Shown: positions 19,870 to 29,291 of the stretch, in pieces
How the letters are laid out: every line of letters begins with the position of its first letter
Numbering within the stretch: the first letter of the stretch is position 1
Source: AP-15 sp963747735
GTDB lineage: Bacteria > Pseudomonadota > Alphaproteobacteria > ATCC43930 > CGMCC-115725
NCBI GenBank assembly: GCA_963747735.1
Contig: CAVVGE010000019.1
Location: 248,001 to 312,000 of the forward strand
DNA: 64,000 nt
Reading direction: 5' to 3'
Notes under the pieces: model-generated
The model's input: the letters and a program-made list of their open reading frames with translations, nothing else
Database searches by the model: none
What the model was told of the DNA's origin: nothing
Position numbers and translations under genes: made by a program

Positions 19870-21204
19870 ATGCAACACACCAGTCGCCGCCGCTTTTTGC
19901 GGCTTTCCGGGGCGGGTGCAGCCGCCGCGAGCACCGGCGGCCTGGCCGGCATCCTGGCTTCGGGACGGGCGCCGGCCTATGCCCAGGGCACGACCCTCCA
20001 TTGGCTGAAATTTGTCGATTTCGTGCCGGTTTCGGACCAGGTGCTGCGCGGCAAGATCAGCGCAGAGTGCAAGAAAGCGCTCGGCATCACGCTCGAGGTC
20101 GAGACCATCAACGGCGACGGGGTGCAGGCGCGGATCAGCTCGGCGATCCAATCGCAGACCGGCCCGGACATTCTGATGGCGGTCAACAACTGGGCGCAGC
20201 TCTATGCCGACAGCGCCGTCGATGTCAGCGATATCGCCGAGGCGATCGGCAAGGCGCAGGGCGGCTATTACGACACCGCGCACGATGTCGCCAATGACGG
20301 CAAGAAATGGATCGCGGTCCCGTTCACGATCCTCGGCGTCATGCCGGTCAACCGCACCTCATGGTTCAGCGAGATCGGTCGCGGCCCCGACAAATTCCCG
20401 CAGACCTGGGACGAATACCGGGCAGCCGGCAAATTGCTCAAGCCAAAGCAGCGTCCTCTGGGCCAGACCTTGGCTCACGCCTTTGGCGACGGCCCGGCCT
20501 TCTGGTATCCCTATCTGTGGTCCTGGGGCGGCAAGGAGGTCGAAGCCGACGGCAAGACCGTGGTACTGAACAGCAAGGAAACCGTCGAATCGGTCAAGTT
20601 CGCGGTGCCATTCTGGAAGGAATGCTATGACGAAGGCGGGCTGTCGTGGGACGACGCCGGCAACAACCGGGCATTTCTATCGAACACGATCAGCTCGACC
20701 AACAACGGCGCATCGATCTACCTATTGGCCAAAAGCAAGCCCGACAGCTACCAGACCGAGAACGGCAAGCCGATCAAGGACGACGTGTTTCACGCCCCGC
20801 TGCCCGCGGGCCCCGGCGGGCGGTTCAGCTATCACGTGCCGTTTTCGAACATCGTCCCGGCCTACACGCATAATCAAAAGGCGGCACAAGACTTTCTGCG
20901 CTGGTTCCAGTCCAAGGACGTCTATCAGGTGTGGTTCACCTCGCAGCAAGGCTTCTCGGTCGGCGCCACCAGGATGTGGGAGCAGGACCCGCTGTGGAAG
21001 ATCGACCCGGTGATGGCGCCGTTCCGCACCGCCGCAGAAAGCGGCCGCTATGTCGGCTATGCCGGACCCGCCGGCCGGGCCGCGGCCGAGGCGATCTCCA
21101 AGTTCATCATTGTTGATATGTACACCAAGGCCGTCCAGGGCATGCCCGCCGAGGACGCGGTCAAATGGGCGCATGGGGAAATCGCAAAGATCTACGCTGC
21201 GTAG
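19870..21204 (+). CDS. Sugar ABC transporter binding protein, Tat-secreted (copy 2)
   Basis: A 444-residue solute-binding protein, closely similar along its whole length to the one at 15029-16354: both share the Tat signal (SRRRFLRLSG here), the ASGRAPAY cleavage region, WYPYLWSWGGKEVEADG, RAFLSNTISSTNNG and the C-terminal QGMPAEDAV. Differences are spread through the protein, including the probable ligand-facing regions, which suggests duplication followed by change in ligand range. No second permease set follows, so this protein probably feeds the same channel. The ATG at 19870 has GGGGAAAG in front. The next gene is convergent. Confidence 0.9.
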   Translation: MQHTSRRRFLRLSGAGAAAASTGGLAGILASGRAPAYAQGTTLHWLKFVDFVPVSDQVLRGKISAECKKALGITLEVETINGDGVQARISSAIQSQTGPDILMAVNNWAQLYADSAVDVSDIAEAIGKAQGGYYDTAHDVANDGKKWIAVPFTILGVMPVNRTSWFSEIGRGPDKFPQTWDEYRAAGKLLKPKQRPLGQTLAHAFGDGPAFWYPYLWSWGGKEVEADGKTVVLNSKETVESVKFAVPFWKECYDEGGLSWDDAGNNRAFLSNTISSTNNGASIYLLAKSKPDSYQTENGKPIKDDVFHAPLPAGPGGRFSYHVPFSNIVPAYTHNQKAAQDFLRWFQSKDVYQVWFTSQQGFSVGATRMWEQDPLWKIDPVMAPFRTAAESGRYVGYAGPAGRAAAEAISKFIIVDMYTKAVQGMPAEDAVKWAHGEIAKIYAA

Positions 21205-21239
21205 CTTCCGGAACGCGTTCCTGATTATCGAATCGTGTC

Positions 21240-22187
21240 CTATCCGCGGTCGTGCGGCGCGGAAAAATCGAGCGCCGGGCCGAGGGGGATGATGCCGCCG
21301 GGGTTGATGTTGCGCATGCCGCCGTAATAGCCAAGCTTGATCAGCGGCAAATCGACGGTCTCGGCGACGCCCGGCATCTGGTAGATCGCGCGGGCATAAT
21401 TCGACAGATTGTGGTAGTCGGATACCCGCCGCAGATTGCATTTGAAGTGGCTGTAATAGACCGCGTCGAACCGGACGAGGGTCGGGAAGAGGCGCAGGTC
21501 GGCCTCGGTAAAGCGGTCGCCGGTCAGCCAGCGGGTGCGGCCGAGCCGGGTTTCGAGCTCGTCGAGAGCCGCGAAAAGCCTGGTGAAGCTCGCCTCGTAA
21601 GCCGCCTGGGTCTTGGCGAAGCCGCAGCGATAGACGCCGTCGTTGACCGCGCTATAAACGAGGTCGTTGACCGCGTCGATTTCGCCGCGCAATTCCGCCG
21701 GATAGAAATCGCGCGAGGCGGCGCCCCATTCGTCGAATTCCGAATTCAGCATGCGGATGATTTCGGAGGATTCGTTGTTGACGATCGTGCGCCTTTTGCG
21801 GTCCCACAAGACCGGCACCGTGCAACGCCCGGTAAAGCCGGGCCGGGCGGAGCTGTAGACCTGGTGGACGTGAAAGACGCCGCCCACCGGATCGAGCCCG
21901 TCGAAACCGCGCGAATAGGCCCAGCCCTGGCCTTTCGGCAGATCGGATTCGAGAAGCCCGACCGCGTCTTCGAGACCCTTCAATTTGCGCATCAGCACGG
22001 TGCGGTGCGCCCATGGGCAGGAGGGTGCGGTGACCAGCAGATAGCGCCCGGGCTCGGCCTCGAAGCCCGATGACCCGTCGCGCGTGACCCGGTCGCGAAA
22101 CCCCGACGCGACCCGGACAAAATTGCCGTCGGCAGCGTTGGCCGGCGGGTCGTCGTCGTGCCACACACCGTTGACCAGCATGCCCAT
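21240..22187 (-). CDS. Glutathionyl-hydroquinone reductase (Xi-class GST)
   Basis: A 315-residue enzyme of the YqjG/PcpF/ECM4 group, which removes glutathione from glutathionyl-hydroquinones by a thiol-disulfide mechanism. The thioredoxin-like N-terminal domain carries the active-site cysteine in APSCPWAHR, followed by VPVLWD and NNESSEIIRML, which binds glutathione; the C-terminal helical domain has RWLTGDRFTEADLRLFPTLVRFD and the family ending NPGGIIPLGP. The ATG at 22187 is chosen because GGGAGG lies six bases upstream; the ATG at 22181 is the alternative. It is divergent from the candidate selenoprotein gene, with about 120 bases between the two starts. Cytosolic. Confidence 0.92.
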   Translation of the reverse strand: MGMLVNGVWHDDDPPANAADGNFVRVASGFRDRVTRDGSSGFEAEPGRYLLVTAPSCPWAHRTVLMRKLKGLEDAVGLLESDLPKGQGWAYSRGFDGLDPVGGVFHVHQVYSSARPGFTGRCTVPVLWDRKRRTIVNNESSEIIRMLNSEFDEWGAASRDFYPAELRGEIDAVNDLVYSAVNDGVYRCGFAKTQAAYEASFTRLFAALDELETRLGRTRWLTGDRFTEADLRLFPTLVRFDAVYYSHFKCNLRRVSDYHNLSNYARAIYQMPGVAETVDLPLIKLGYYGGMRNINPGGIIPLGPALDFSAPHDRG

Positions 22188-22305
22188 CGCGATCCTCCCG
22201 CCCTGGCCCGTAAACGCCGGTGATAAATGCCGGTGTGATAAATGATCGACAGCGCCGGCCGGCTCAACGTATATCTCGATGCTGCAGCGCAGCGCAGGAT
22301 CTCGC

Positions 22306-23490
22306 ATGGCACGACTGACCGATCTTCCCACGGCGATGGCCGAGCGCCTGGCCGCTCTCGATTGCCCGAGCTTCGCCACGACCCCTTGGGTCGATGGTCT
22401 GCCGCTGCCGCAGCGACGGGTGGCGGTCGTATCCTCGGCCGGGCTCGTCGTCCGCGGTGGGCCGCCGTTTCGCGGCCGCGACGCCGATTACCGGGTGATC
22501 CCGGCCGCGACGCAGCCGGACCAGCTGCTGATCAGCCATATCTCGATCAATTTCGACCGCACCGGATTTCAGGAAGATTGGAATGTCGTCTTCCCGCTCG
22601 ACAGGCTGCGCGAGCTGGCGGCGGCGGGCGCGATCGGCTCGCTCGCCGCGGCGCATTATTCGTTCATGGGCGCCACCGACCCGGTGCTGATGGAAGCCAA
22701 TGCGCGCGAAGTTGCCGGGCATCTGAAACAAGACGGGGTCGACGCCGTCCTGCTGTCCCCGGTTTGACCGCTCTGCACGCGCGCCGTGAGCGCGCTCGGG
22801 CATTATCTCGAGGAAGAAGGGATTGCGACGGTCGCGATCAGCCTGGTGCGGCCGCAAACCGAAAACACCCGGCCGCCGCGGGCCTTGTGGGTGCCGTTCG
22901 AGCTGGGGCGCCCATTCGGGCCGCCGGGCGATGCCGATTTTCAGCGTCGAGTGATCTTGGCGGCATTGCACATGCTGGAGCGGTCGAGGGGTCCCGTGAC
23001 GATCGCGGATTTCGCCGAGGACGACCCGCGCGAGCGGCCCGACCCGGCTTGGCGCCCACCGCTCGCGGCGGATGCCGCCCGCCCGCTCGAAGACGAGATC
23101 GCCGCTTTGGAGGGCGCTTACCGCCGCTCGGTCATGGCCCGCAAGCGCACCACGGTCGGGCTCAGCGGGTTGCCGATCGCCGAGGCCGGCCGGTACATTG
23201 CGGCGTGGCTGCATGGCGCGACCCCCGAGAGCCCGGTTGCCGGCATGTCGGCGCCGCTGGCGCTGCGCTTTGCCGCCGACGATTTGAAGGCCTACTGCCT
23301 GGAGGCCGCGCTCGCCGGCGCCGGCCGGCCGTCGAGCCGTCAGCAGGCCGACTGGCTGTGGCAGGCGACCGCCGCCGGTGCCGCGTTGGCTGCGCTGCGG
23401 CGAGCCCATATCGCGAGCCCGGACGAGCGGCTAAAGCTGATCGCCAGCAACTTCCTGGTGCCGGCGCTGCGAATCCCGCCGGCCGCGTAA
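22306..23490 (+). CDS. Candidate selenoprotein, GrdB/PrdB-like reductase (in-frame TGA)
   Basis: Two open frames, 22306-22767 and 22768-23490, lie in exactly the same frame and are separated only by TGA at 22765-22767. Read through, they make one 394-residue protein in which the TGA is residue 154 within V-U-P-L-C, a U-x-x-C redox motif followed by TRAVSALGHYLEEEGI. This is where the glycine/sarcosine/betaine reductase B and D-proline reductase PrdB families carry selenocysteine. N-terminal phrases SHISINFDRTGF and HYSFMGATDP are also of that family, and the part after the TGA (RALWVPFELGRPFGPPGD) continues it. A hairpin that meets bacterial SECIS criteria starts 10 bases after the TGA. A nonsense mutation or cysteine-codon error is the alternative. 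Function in an aerobe is unknown. Confidence 0.75.
22771..22799 (+). promoter_or_regulatory. Putative bacterial SECIS hairpin
   Basis: Directly after the in-frame TGA (22765-22767) the RNA can fold: an apical 5-bp stem CGCGC (22778-22782) with GCGCG (22790-22794), loop GCCGTGA (22783-22789), then a 2x2 internal loop and a lower stem of four pairs (TCTG with CGGG around 22772-22775 and 22797-22800, two of them G-U). The loop starts 16 bases after the TGA and its first base is G. Distance, loop size and the early G fit the published general bacterial SECIS model. In GC-rich DNA short stems arise by chance, so this is supporting evidence only. Confidence 0.45.
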
Positions 23491-23566
23491 AGCGCGCCGC
23501 CGCTGCGGAACGGCGTATACCGGGCGGGAGCTTGACGCGGCAGCCGTTGCAGCAGAAGAGCCGAAG

Positions 23567-24349
23567 ATGTCTCGATTCGAGGGAAAGGTTGCGCTGATCA
23601 CCGGCGCCGGCAGCGGGATCGGCCAAGAGATCGCACGGCGTTTTGCCGCGCGCGGCGGGATCGCGGTGATCGCCGATCTCGATCGCCCGGCTGCCGACAC
23701 CGCCCGGAACGAGATCGCCGCGGCGGGCGGCCGGGCGCTCGCAATCGAAATGAATGTCGCCGACGAAGCCTCGGTCGAAGCCGGGGTGGCCGAAGCAATC
23801 GCCCAATACGGCCGGATCGATGTGCTGGTCAGCAATGCCGGCATTCAGATCGTCGGGCCGATCGTCGATTTCGCCTTTGCCGATTGGCAACGCCTTTTGG
23901 CGGTGCATCTCGACGGCGCCTTTCTGACGACAAAGGCTTGCTTGCGCCATATGTATCGGGCGCGCTCGGGCAGCGTCGTCTATATGGGCTCGGCCCATTC
24001 GAAGGAAGCCTCGGTGCTGAAGGCGCCCTATGTCACCGCCAAGCACGGGCTGATCGGGCTGTGCAAGGTGGTGGCCAAGGAGGGTGCCGCCTACAATGTC
24101 CGCGCCAATGTCGTCTGCCCAGGCTTTGTGCGCACCCCGCTCGTCGAACGCCAGATCCCGGAGCAAGCGCAGGCGCTGGGGATCAGCGAGCAGGATGTGG
24201 TCAAGCGCGTCATGCTGAAGGACACGGTCGACGGCGAATTCACGACGACCGCCGATGTCGCCGAAACCGTGCTGTTCCTCGCCGGGTTCGAGACCAATGC
24301 GCTGACCGGACAATCGCTCGTCGTCAGCCACGGCTGGTTTATGCAATAA
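23567..24349 (+). CDS. 3-hydroxybutyrate dehydrogenase-like SDR
   Basis: A 260-residue short-chain dehydrogenase with TGAGSGIG at residues 12-19, SNAG at 89-92, catalytic Ser142, Tyr155 and Lys159. The active-site segment GSAHSKEASVLKAPYVTAKHG and the C-terminal ALTGQSLVVSHGWFMQ are closer to D-3-hydroxybutyrate dehydrogenases, which oxidise 3-hydroxybutyrate to acetoacetate with NAD+, than to other SDRs. That would fit turnover of polyhydroxybutyrate or of short hydroxy acids. The ATG at 23567 follows AGAAGAGCCGAAG. The GH63 gene starts 20 bases after the stop, so it may be co-transcribed with the two glycosidase genes, although no functional link is obvious. Confidence 0.75.
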   Translation: MSRFEGKVALITGAGSGIGQEIARRFAARGGIAVIADLDRPAADTARNEIAAAGGRALAIEMNVADEASVEAGVAEAIAQYGRIDVLVSNAGIQIVGPIVDFAFADWQRLLAVHLDGAFLTTKACLRHMYRARSGSVVYMGSAHSKEASVLKAPYVTAKHGLIGLCKVVAKEGAAYNVRANVVCPGFVRTPLVERQIPEQAQALGISEQDVVKRVMLKDTVDGEFTTTADVAETVLFLAGFETNALTGQSLVVSHGWFMQ

Positions 24350-24368
24350 CGGCGAGCGACGGGGGGAC

Positions 24369-27107
24369 ATGATGGCGGCGTCGACAATAAGGATACGGCG
24401 CGGCGGCGCCGGCACCGCCGAGGCGCGGCGGCTCGAAGACGGCAAAACTTGGCGGCGCTGGGGGCCGTATCTTTCCGACCGGCAATGGGGGACGGTGCGC
24501 GAGGATTACAGCCCTTATGGCACCGCCTGGGATTATTTCCCGCACGACCATGCGCGCAGCCGCGCCTATCGCTGGGGCGAGGACGGGATCGGCGGCTTTG
24601 GCGACGACAAATTGCTGCTGTGCCTCGGCCTCGCGCTGTGGAACGGCAAGGACCCGATCTTGAAGGAGCGGCTGTTCGGGCTGACCAATAGCGAGGGCAA
24701 TCACGGCGAGGACGTCAAAGAGCTCTATTACTATCTCGATGGCACCCCCACCCATTCCTACATGCGGATGCTCTATAAATATCCGCAGGCGGCGTTTCCC
24801 TACACGCAGCTGGTCGAAGAAAACCGGCGGCGCGGCAAGGACAGGCCCGAATTCGAGCTGATCGATACCGGGATCTTTGCCGGCAATCGCTTTTTCGATG
24901 TCGAGATCGAATACGCCAAAGCCGATCCCGACGACATCCTGATGCAGGTGACTGTCACCAACCGGGCCAACGAGGCTGCGCCGATTTGCCTGTTGCCGCA
25001 GCTCTGGGCGCGCAACACTTGGTCTTGGCGGCCGGATTCGGAAAAGCCGCGGCTGCTTGCCCGCAGCGACAATGCGATCTCGGTCGATCACCCCGATTTT
25101 CCGCCGCTCCAGCTCCTGTGCGAGGGCCATCCCGAGTTTCTGTTTTGCGAGAACGAGACCAATGCCCGGCGGCTCTGGGGGATGAATACCTCCGGACAAT
25201 ATTTCAAGGACGGCATCAACGACTATGTCGTCAATGGCGACCGGAATGCGGTCAACCCGAATCGGCTCGGCACCAAGGTCGCCGCGCTTTATCGCCTGAC
25301 CCTGCCGGCCAGGGGCAATGCCCGGGTCCGTCTGCGGCTGGCGCCCGACCGGACCGCGCCGACGCTCGATGGTTTCGATACGGTATTGCAGCATCGCCGG
25401 GCCGAAGCCGACGAGCTCTACGCGGCCTTGCAGCGCGGCATGGAAGATCCGGACGCCCGCCTCGTGCATCGCCAGGCTCTCGCCGGCATGCTGTGGACCA
25501 AGCAATTCTACTATTTCGACATTCCGGAATGGCTCGACGGCGACCCGACGCAGCCGAAACCGCCGGCCTCGCGCCTGCACGGGCGCAATTCCGAATGGCG
25601 GCACCTCAACAATGCCGACGTGATCTCGGTGCCCGACAAATGGGAATACCCGTGGTACGCCGCCTGGGACCTCGCCTTTCATTGCGTGACCCTGGCGACG
25701 ATCGATCCGCAATACGCCAAGCGCCAGCTCTTGCTGCTGACGCGCGACTGGTACATGCACCCCAATGGCGAACTGCCGGCCTATGAATGGGCCTTCAGCG
25801 ACGTCAACCCGCCGGTGCATGCCTGGGCCGCCTGGCGGGTCTATGAAGTCGATCGGGCGCATCACGGCGGCAAAGGCGACCGGGCATTTCTCGAACGCGT
25901 CTTTCACCGGCTGATGCTGAACTTTACCTGGTGGGTGAACCGCAAAGACGCCGACGGCCACAACATTTTCGAGGGTGGGTTTCTCGGCCTCGACAATATC
26001 GGCATCTTCGACCGCAGCGCGCCATTGCCGACCGGCGGCACGATCAACCAGTCGGACGGCACCGCCTGGATGGCGATGTACTCGCTGAATTTAATGCGCA
26101 TCGCCTTGGAGCTCGCCCTCGAAGACAACGTTTATCAGGACATCGCCTCAAAATTCTTCGAGCATTTTCTTTATATCGCCGAAGCGATGACCAACATCGG
26201 CGGCGACGGCATCGGATTGTGGGACGAGACCGACGAGTTCTATTATGACGTGCTGCATTTGCCGGATGGCGAGCGGATCCCGCTGCGGCTGCGCTCGATG
26301 GTCGGGCTCATTCCGCTGTTTGCGGTCGAGGTGCTCGACGCCTCGGTGTTCAGCCGCCTTCCGCGCTTTGCCGAGCGGATGGTCTGGTTTCTCGATCACC
26401 GCCCCAATCTCGCGCAGCTCGTTTCGCGCTGGCGCGATGCGAGCGCCGGCGAGCGGCACTTGTTGTCGCTGTTGCGCGGCCACCGGATGAAGCGGCTTTT
26501 GGCGCGCATGCTCGACGAGACCGAGTTCCTTTCCGAATACGGGGTGCGCTCGCTGTCGAAATTCCATGAAAAGAACCCCTATGTGTTCGAGCATGCCGGC
26601 AACAGCTTTTCGGTCGGCTATGTCCCCGGGGAATCGAATACCGGGAGGTTCGGCGGTAATTCGAACTGGCGCGGTCCGATCTGGTTTCCGGTGAATTTTT
26701 TGATCGTCGAATCGCTGCAGCGGTTTCACAGCTATTACGGCGACGATTTCAAGGTGGAATGCCCGGTCGGCTCCGGCAATGTGCTGCATCTGGGCGAGGT
26801 CGCCGCCGAGCTGGCGCGGCGGCTGTGTCGTATTTTTCTGATCGACGAATTTGGCAACCGAGCAGTCTTTGGCGGCTCGACGCTCCACCGCGACGATCCG
26901 CATTTTCGCGATCATCTGCTTTTTTATGAGTATTTCCATGGCGATACGGGGCGTGGGGTGGGGGCGGCGCACCAGACCGGCTGGACCGCGCTCGTCGCCC
27001 TGCTGCTGCACTCCTATCCGAGCGCCGGCACCGCTGCGGCCACACCGCCGCTCTCGGCCGAGGCGGTCATGCCCGAGCCGGCCGGCGCGCTGAACCCGGC
27101 AAAATGA
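24369..27107 (+). CDS. GH63-type glucosidase
   Basis: A 912-residue protein of the bacterial glucosidase group in glycoside hydrolase family 63, with an N-terminal beta-sandwich (including RWGPYLSDRQWGTVREDYS and FGDDKLLLCLGLALWNGKDP) and a C-terminal (alpha/alpha)6 barrel (EYPWYAAWDLAFHCVT, GGTINQSDGTAWMAMY and, near residue 765, FGGNSNWRGPIWFPVNF). The acidic residues in AAWD and in NIFEGGFLGLDNIG are candidates for catalysis but I cannot assign them safely. No signal peptide, so the substrate is intracellular, perhaps a compatible-solute glucoside or glycogen-like oligosaccharide. The stop overlaps the start of the GH133 gene (ATGA at 27104-27107), indicating coupled translation. Confidence 0.85.
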   Translation: MMAASTIRIRRGGAGTAEARRLEDGKTWRRWGPYLSDRQWGTVREDYSPYGTAWDYFPHDHARSRAYRWGEDGIGGFGDDKLLLCLGLALWNGKDPILKERLFGLTNSEGNHGEDVKELYYYLDGTPTHSYMRMLYKYPQAAFPYTQLVEENRRRGKDRPEFELIDTGIFAGNRFFDVEIEYAKADPDDILMQVTVTNRANEAAPICLLPQLWARNTWSWRPDSEKPRLLARSDNAISVDHPDFPPLQLLCEGHPEFLFCENETNARRLWGMNTSGQYFKDGINDYVVNGDRNAVNPNRLGTKVAALYRLTLPARGNARVRLRLAPDRTAPTLDGFDTVLQHRRAEADELYAALQRGMEDPDARLVHRQALAGMLWTKQFYYFDIPEWLDGDPTQPKPPASRLHGRNSEWRHLNNADVISVPDKWEYPWYAAWDLAFHCVTLATIDPQYAKRQLLLLTRDWYMHPNGELPAYEWAFSDVNPPVHAWAAWRVYEVDRAHHGGKGDRAFLERVFHRLMLNFTWWVNRKDADGHNIFEGGFLGLDNIGIFDRSAPLPTGGTINQSDGTAWMAMYSLNLMRIALELALEDNVYQDIASKFFEHFLYIAEAMTNIGGDGIGLWDETDEFYYDVLHLPDGERIPLRLRSMVGLIPLFAVEVLDASVFSRLPRFAERMVWFLDHRPNLAQLVSRWRDASAGERHLLSLLRGHRMKRLLARMLDETEFLSEYGVRSLSKFHEKNPYVFEHAGNSFSVGYVPGESNTGRFGGNSNWRGPIWFPVNFLIVESLQRFHSYYGDDFKVECPVGSGNVLHLGEVAAELARRLCRIFLIDEFGNRAVFGGSTLHRDDPHFRDHLLFYEYFHGDTGRGVGAAHQTGWTALVALLLHSYPSAGTAAATPPLSAEAVMPEPAGALNPAK

Positions 27108-29168
27108 CCGACCCGCTCGGCCGGCTGATGCCGGTCCGTTTCGGCCGCGCGATCTGCGGCAGCCTCGCCGCCGCCGAGCGGCGCGAATGGTGGGTCGGCA
27201 ACGGCCGCGGCGGCTATGCCGGCGGCACCATCGCGCTCTCTCTCGCCCGGCGCTACCACGCGCTCCTGGTCGCCCCGGTCGACCCGCCGCTCGGCCGGGT
27301 CTTGGTGCTGGCCAAGGCCGATGCGACGCTGAGCATGGACGGGCAATCCTGGCCCCTCTTTGCCAATCGCTGGGCGAGCGGTGCGGTGGCGCCGCAGGGG
27401 CATCTGGCGCTCGAAAGCTTTCACCTCGACGGCACGATCCCGGTGTGGCGCTTCTCCTGCGCCGGCCGCATTGTCGAGCACAGAATCTGGATGGAAGCCG
27501 GGGCCGATACGGTCTATGCCGCGTGGCGCCTCGAAGGCGACACCGAGGGGCCGGCGCCAAGCCTCACGATCGCCCTCCTCGCCAATGGCCGCGACCATCA
27601 CGGCGACACCTGGCCGCCGGGGTTCGTCCCGCAAATCGCCACCGACGGAGCAACCCTCTCGGTCACGGTCGCGAACCGGTTTGCTCTGCACGTCGCCGCG
27701 ACCGGCGGGAATATCGCCGCGCGCAACGATTGGTATCGCGATTTCGATTTGCCGATCGAGCGCGACCGCGGGCTCGGATCGCACAATTCGCACCTGCATG
27801 TCGGCGACGCGGCACTGCCGCTGGCGCCGGGAAGCTGGGCCGGGATCGCGGCCAGCCTCGAACCGGGCGCTGCACCCGATCTGAGCGCGGCGCTGCAGCG
27901 TCGGCAAAGCCAGAGACCGGACCGTGCTGGAGCGGGCGATCGCCGCCGATCCTGTCTTCGCGACGGCGCCGCCCTGGGTCTTGCGGCTGGTGCTGGCGAC
28001 CGATCTTTTTCTGATCTCGCGGCCCTTGGCGGGGCTGCCCGAGGGGCGCTCGGTCATCGCCGGCTATCCGTGGTTTGGCGATTGGGGCCGCGACACGATG
28101 ATCTCGCTGCCGGGCCTTTGCCTCGCCACCGGCCGCTTCGAGGAGGCGCGCGAGATCCTCGAAACCTTCGCCCGCTTTGTCGATCAGGGCATGCTGCCCA
28201 ACGTCTTTCCCGGGGCCGGCGAGACGCCCGAATACAACACCGCCGATGCGAGCCTCTGGTACATCGAGGCGTGGCGCGCCTATGTCGAGGCGACCGGCGA
28301 CGAGGCGGCGCTGCGCCGCACCTTTCCGGTGCTCGTCGAAATTATCGATTGGCACACCAAAGGCACGCGCTACGGCATCGCTGTCGATCCTGCGGACGGG
28401 CTGCTGCGCGCCGGCGAGCCGGGCGTCCAATTGACCTGGATGGACGCGCGGGTCGGCGACTGGGTGGTGACGCCGCGCATCGGCAAGCCGGTCGAGATCA
28501 ACGCGCTCTGGCACAACGCGCTCGCCGCGATGGCGGTGCTGGCCGAGCGGCTCGGCGAGGATGCGGCGCGTTACCGCGCCGCTGCGGCAAAGGCGCGGCA
28601 GGGCTTTGCCCGTTTTGTGCTGTCCGGCGGCACTGGGCTTTACGATGTGCTCGACGGGCCAGAGGGACACGATGCGCGGTTGCGGCCGAACCAGCTCTTC
28701 GCCGTCAGCCTGTGGTCGAGCCCGCTCGACCCCGCGGTGCAACGCGCCGTCGTTGCGCGTTGCGGCGCCACACTCGTCACCTCCTACGGGCTGCATTCGC
28801 TGGCACCGGGCGAGCCCGGCTATTGCGAGGAATGCCGCGGCGATGTGCCCGCACGCGACGGCGCCTATCACCAGGGGACGGTCTGGGCCTGGCTTCTCGG
28901 CCCCTGGTCATCGGCGCATTTTCGCGTGCATGGCGACGCGGCAGCAGCGCAGCGCTTTTTGGAGCCGATCGGCGACCACCTGCTCGACGCCGGGCTCGGC
29001 CAGGTCAGCGAAATCTTTGATGGCGAGCCGCCGCACACCCCGCGCGGCTGCCCGGCCCAAGCGTGGTCGGCCGCCTGCATCCTCGAAGCCTGGCGCCGCC
29101 TCGAGCACGCCAAGACCGCCACTGCGACAATGACTGAACCGGGCGCCTCACGGGCCGACCTCGGCTGA
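27104..29168 (+). CDS. Amylo-alpha-1,6-glucosidase (glycogen debranching, GH133), one frame change
   Basis: About 688 residues in two frames joined by a one-base shift near 27910. The first part (27104 to about 27910) is the N-terminal GDE domain with EWWVGNGRGGYAGGT; the second is the (alpha/alpha)6 catalytic domain with GYPWFGDWGRDTMISLPG, the diagnostic segment of bacterial amylo-alpha-1,6-glucosidases, then LPNVFPGAGETPEYNTADA and, near the end, DGAYHQGTVWAWLLGPW. It hydrolyses 1,6-branch stubs in glycogen or related glucans in the cytoplasm. Its start overlaps the GH63 stop by four bases. The frame break is probably a sequencing indel, because both domains are fully conserved in appearance. 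Confidence 0.85.
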
Positions 29169-29291
29169 TTCGCTTTTCTTGCGATTCCACGATGGTCATC
29201 GTGGACGCAAACGGGGGACATGCGACGGCTGTTCTCTGCTGACCCGGTGTGCCGTAGACTGCCTTTGATCTTCCTTTTGAGGCACCAGCCG

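Noticed and set aside
22765..22767. TGA as an ordinary stop splitting two genes
   Set aside because: The second part lacks a suitable start and ribosome-binding site, continues the same protein family in the same frame, and places the codon at a known selenocysteine position; kept as candidate recoding, not certainty.
24339..27560. Two minus-strand open frames of 540 and 470 residues opposite the glycosidases
   Set aside because: They mirror the codon pattern of the GH63 gene, have no ribosome-binding site or family features, and the plus-strand protein is unmistakable.
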